Origin: Eucommia ulmoides
Lineage: Eukaryota; Streptophyta; Magnoliopsida; Garryales; Eucommiaceae
Direction of reading: 5' to 3'
Length of the DNA: 64,000 nt
NCBI GenBank assembly: GCA_016647705.1
Contig: CM028330.1
Location: 46,342,397-46,406,396, forward strand
Shown here one piece after another: positions 61,290-64,000 of this stretch. Position numbers and translations under genes: made by a program. The notes under the pieces were generated by a model. The model had not been told where the DNA came from and did no database searches. It was given only the letters and a program-made list of their open reading frames with translations. Positions within the stretch are counted from its first letter, which is position 1. The number at the start of each line of letters is the position of its first letter.

Positions 61290-63585
61290 TGTTGTCCTAG
61301 TGAATTATCCAAGAGGGGGGTGAATTGGGTAGTATTAAAAATATCAGAATATAACACTTAAAAAATCAAACAATTAATTTTATCCTAAAATTAATTATTA
61401 TCTTTTATAGCAGCGGATTATGTATTATCAACTAGGTGCACATCCAAACAACAAAATATAAATAATGTAAATAATGCAGCACACAAAAAATTATACTCGT
61501 TCACAAAGCTACTCTTGGATAATCCAGTCCCCCGTGCTTCGTGGAGAGTCACACCCACTAAACTCAAGATTCTTTTAAAGGTAGGAACCAAACTCTCATA
61601 ATGATTCTTTTTACAGGCTTGGAATCAACCTTTACAATTCTATTTCCCAGGCTCAGGAATAACCTCTTCTTTTTCCCAAGCTCAAGAATAACCTATCTTT
61701 TTACAAGCTAAAAATTAACCTAATTCTATTACATGGAGAATCACGACCTAATTCTTTTTATACCTTAGGCTCAAGAATTAAATCTCACAAACACTTCAAG
61801 TATCATTTTCCTAGGTAAGGATGAAACCTTTATAATTCACTCACAAATTCAATCAAGGAAGAATTAACACCTAATCTTTTTATACCTTAGGCAAAGATCA
61901 AAACCTCAATTTGCTCGTAGTATCTAATCCGACACTCAACTCACCAATTAAAAATAATTAATAAGTGATTTTTTCACTCGGAGTTTCTACCACCCCAGAT
62001 AAATTCAAACTCAATTAATGTCCCGATACTAGTGATAGAAATTGAGAATTTCAAAATCAGATAAATAAATATGGGTAACAAACAATTAAGCATGTAATAA
62101 GATTTTCTCAAGAAATTGTTTCAACAATATTTTTCAATAAAAAATCCGAAAAACAATTTCAAAGATCAAATTCCAAATAATAAATAATATAATTAAGCAA
62201 CAATTAATAATAAGTAATTTGGAAATATCTCACCAGGATTCCACTGAAAGAATAATGATTAGAATAACAATAAAACTTCAGATCGGTAGTAGCAATAATC
62301 CACAACAAATATTTCTCAAGAACAAATCTCAAGAAAGATCTCACAATGCACTCAGTATGATTACTCTTAGAAAGCACGAGAGTTGAATAACTCAGAATAG
62401 TTTGGATTCTCTTGATTAGTTATCTTATATCATATGAAATCCGCATGTCTATTTAAAGCCTTTTAAAACAAACCCTATAGCGGCTAGTTCCCATAAATCA
62501 TGACATTTAATTACACCAATAGACCATCTATATCATAATGATTTATTCTTGGTATAATTCACTTAAAATATCTCTTAAAATATTCAATTAAGTCCCTCAA
62601 ACTTTTACTCAATCTCAATTAGATAAGATAAAAAGAATTTCATGTACCAAATTGAGAAATATCAAAACTACTTAAACCACATCTATAGGGATAATTAAAT
62701 ATTAATTAAATAGCTCAAAGCATATTAGATCCCTAAATATCTCACATCTCTTAACCATAAAACGGCTAGTAACGGCTATTTTTTGAATAAAATCCAAAAT
62801 TCCATAATCCTAAAACAACTCCATGTGTTGACTGACTAAGACCCATTAATCGACTACCCAATTCAGTATATAGCCAAGACAAAAACTCTTCGCCCATTGG
62901 TTGACTTCCCATCCATCACCCGTCGATTGGACGATTAAGAGAATTTCATAAGTTGACCTATCTGTTGACTTAGAGATTCAAAGAGTTCATTCTCTAATCA
63001 CAAGTCGACTCACCTGTTGACCTAGAGATACAGAGACTTCTTGTTTTAAGCTCAGGTCGACCTGCCTATCGATCGAGAGATTCAACAACTTCATTCATTA
63101 ATCACCGATCGACTTACCTGTCGACTAAGAGATACTGAAATCCTCTCCTGAATTCGTTTTAAATCTAATTTCGTCGACGTTTTTGTCCCTTTAACCAATT
63201 GTTTTTCTCGGTTAGCTCCACTAAATCTTAAATTCAATTTTAGTTAATTATCTTTATTTCTTTTTCAATTACATATAGGAGCAAATAATTTAACTAATTA
63301 GGATCCAATTAAAACACACATAATTTTGAAAAATATTTTGTGTCATGTGTGATCCTAACTGGGATACATTAAGAGTTAGAATTTAACTTGATTTGTTTTC
63401 CCTAGGTTCTTCAATTTCTTCAAACTCTTAATCTTGAATCATCTTTGTCATCATCTTTAGCATTGTCACAATTTCTTCATGATCATTTTAATCACTTGAA
63501 CTAATAAACTGAAACACTCATTAAAATCGTTAGTTCCACTAAAAACATTAACATTTAATTGTCCATCAAAATCTTAGGATCAACA
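61290..63585 (-). repeat. 5' LTR of SIRE-like fossil 2
   Basis: This is the direct repeat of 57,217-59,553. The primer-binding-like sequence is immediately to its left. Confidence 0.9.
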
Positions 63586-64000
63586 TCAATATTTGGTGGA
63601 ACAAGTTCTTAGTTAGAGAAACTGATTCTTAGGTCGTTATATTAATGTAGGATTGAAAATGACTGAGAAAATTCACACGGGCAGATACCCTTGGGGAAAC
63701 TTGACACCTAGTGGCATTTCTTAGCCACTTCCCGGGGGAAAGTTTAACCTTGGGTAAAATATGCCTCAGTCATATACTAGGGCTCCGTGATGCTTGTTTA
63801 TGTTTGGGATTGTATAGTTTAGATCGATATGAGTTTTATATCAAGAAACTCTTTATGGAGAAGATCTGATATAATGTGCCTTAGCTCCAACTAGGGCGAG
63901 TCCCGTCTCAGCTTTTAGATTAAGAAACCGGATATAATGTTCCCTAACTCTAGTTGGGGAATGGGACTATCTCATGAGTATTTAAAGGATGTGGTAGATC
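63586..64000. other. Unassigned DNA to the window end
   Basis: Two degenerate copies of a GATATAATGT(G/T)CC(T/C)..AACTC or CTCCAACTAGGG motif lie at 63,868-63,960. This may be a continuation of the Ogre-like fossil beyond the copia insertion. No gene is seen. Confidence 0.3.

Larger units (their letters stand above)
57217..63585 (-). mobile_element. SIRE-like Ty1/copia fossil 2 (minus orientation)
   Basis: Direct LTRs lie at 57,217-59,553 and 61,290-63,585 (about 2.3 kb each). On the minus strand, the sequence beside the 5' LTR reads ATTGGCATCAAAGC, resembling a tRNA-iMet primer site. The interior is only about 1.7 kb and holds gag-like pieces, including ATNYDVWLTIEDGPFVP near 61,080-61,130 (UBN2/Gag-like) and a coiled-coil piece at 60,207-60,573. 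It is heavily reduced and broken. It is related to fossil 1 but is a separate family copy with longer LTRs. The flanks TTAAT and TCAAT may be a decayed target duplication. Confidence 0.85.

Overview
This is nuclear DNA from a flowering plant, most likely a eudicot. It is AT-rich, has spliceosomal introns with GT..AG borders, and contains plant Helitron, PIF/Harbinger and hAT elements and plant Ty1/copia and Ty3/gypsy LTR fossils. I see one intact host gene, a six-exon ankyrin-repeat gene on the minus strand (26,039-31,025). No rRNA, CRISPR array or bacterial-type operon is present, and I recognised no tRNA.

Layout. 1-2,280 is AT-rich repetitive DNA that begins with a decayed Helitron-type 3' end. 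2,281-5,985 is a decayed LTR element holding two DNA transposons, one of them a hAT element with a perfect 8-bp target duplication. About 6,307-23,845 looks like one large Helitron: it has a 5'-UTR-like region, a RepHel (replication initiator plus helicase) gene with tandemly amplified exons, and a 3' terminal hairpin ending CTAG before a T. It carries exon 1 of VPS29 in antisense and at least two exons of an unidentified gene. 23,846-26,038 is AT-rich and holds more decayed Helitron-tail motifs. The ankyrin gene follows, with DNA-transposon remnants in its introns. A PIF/Harbinger-like element (31,227-33,733) sits about 200 bp upstream of its start codon.

From 33,734 to the end the window is a nest of LTR fossils. 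A copia-like LTR is split by a minus-oriented SIRE-like copia element (35,624-43,939). A Tat/Ogre-like gypsy remnant begins near 45,780 and carries a roughly 37-40 bp minisatellite. That minisatellite is split by an Athila-like gypsy element (50,735-56,930), and a second SIRE-like copia element follows (57,217-63,585).

The most unusual feature is the Helitron gene. Three separate exon-plus-intron units have been tandemly multiplied: two or three copies in the leader, three copies of a lysine-rich exon, and five copies of an Arg/Glu-rich exon at a period of about 376 bp. All the amplified coding exons are phase 0-0, so copy number can change without shifting the frame. The Rep and helicase motifs are nearly all visible, but the coding sequence has at least three in-frame stops, so this copy is probably not autonomous.
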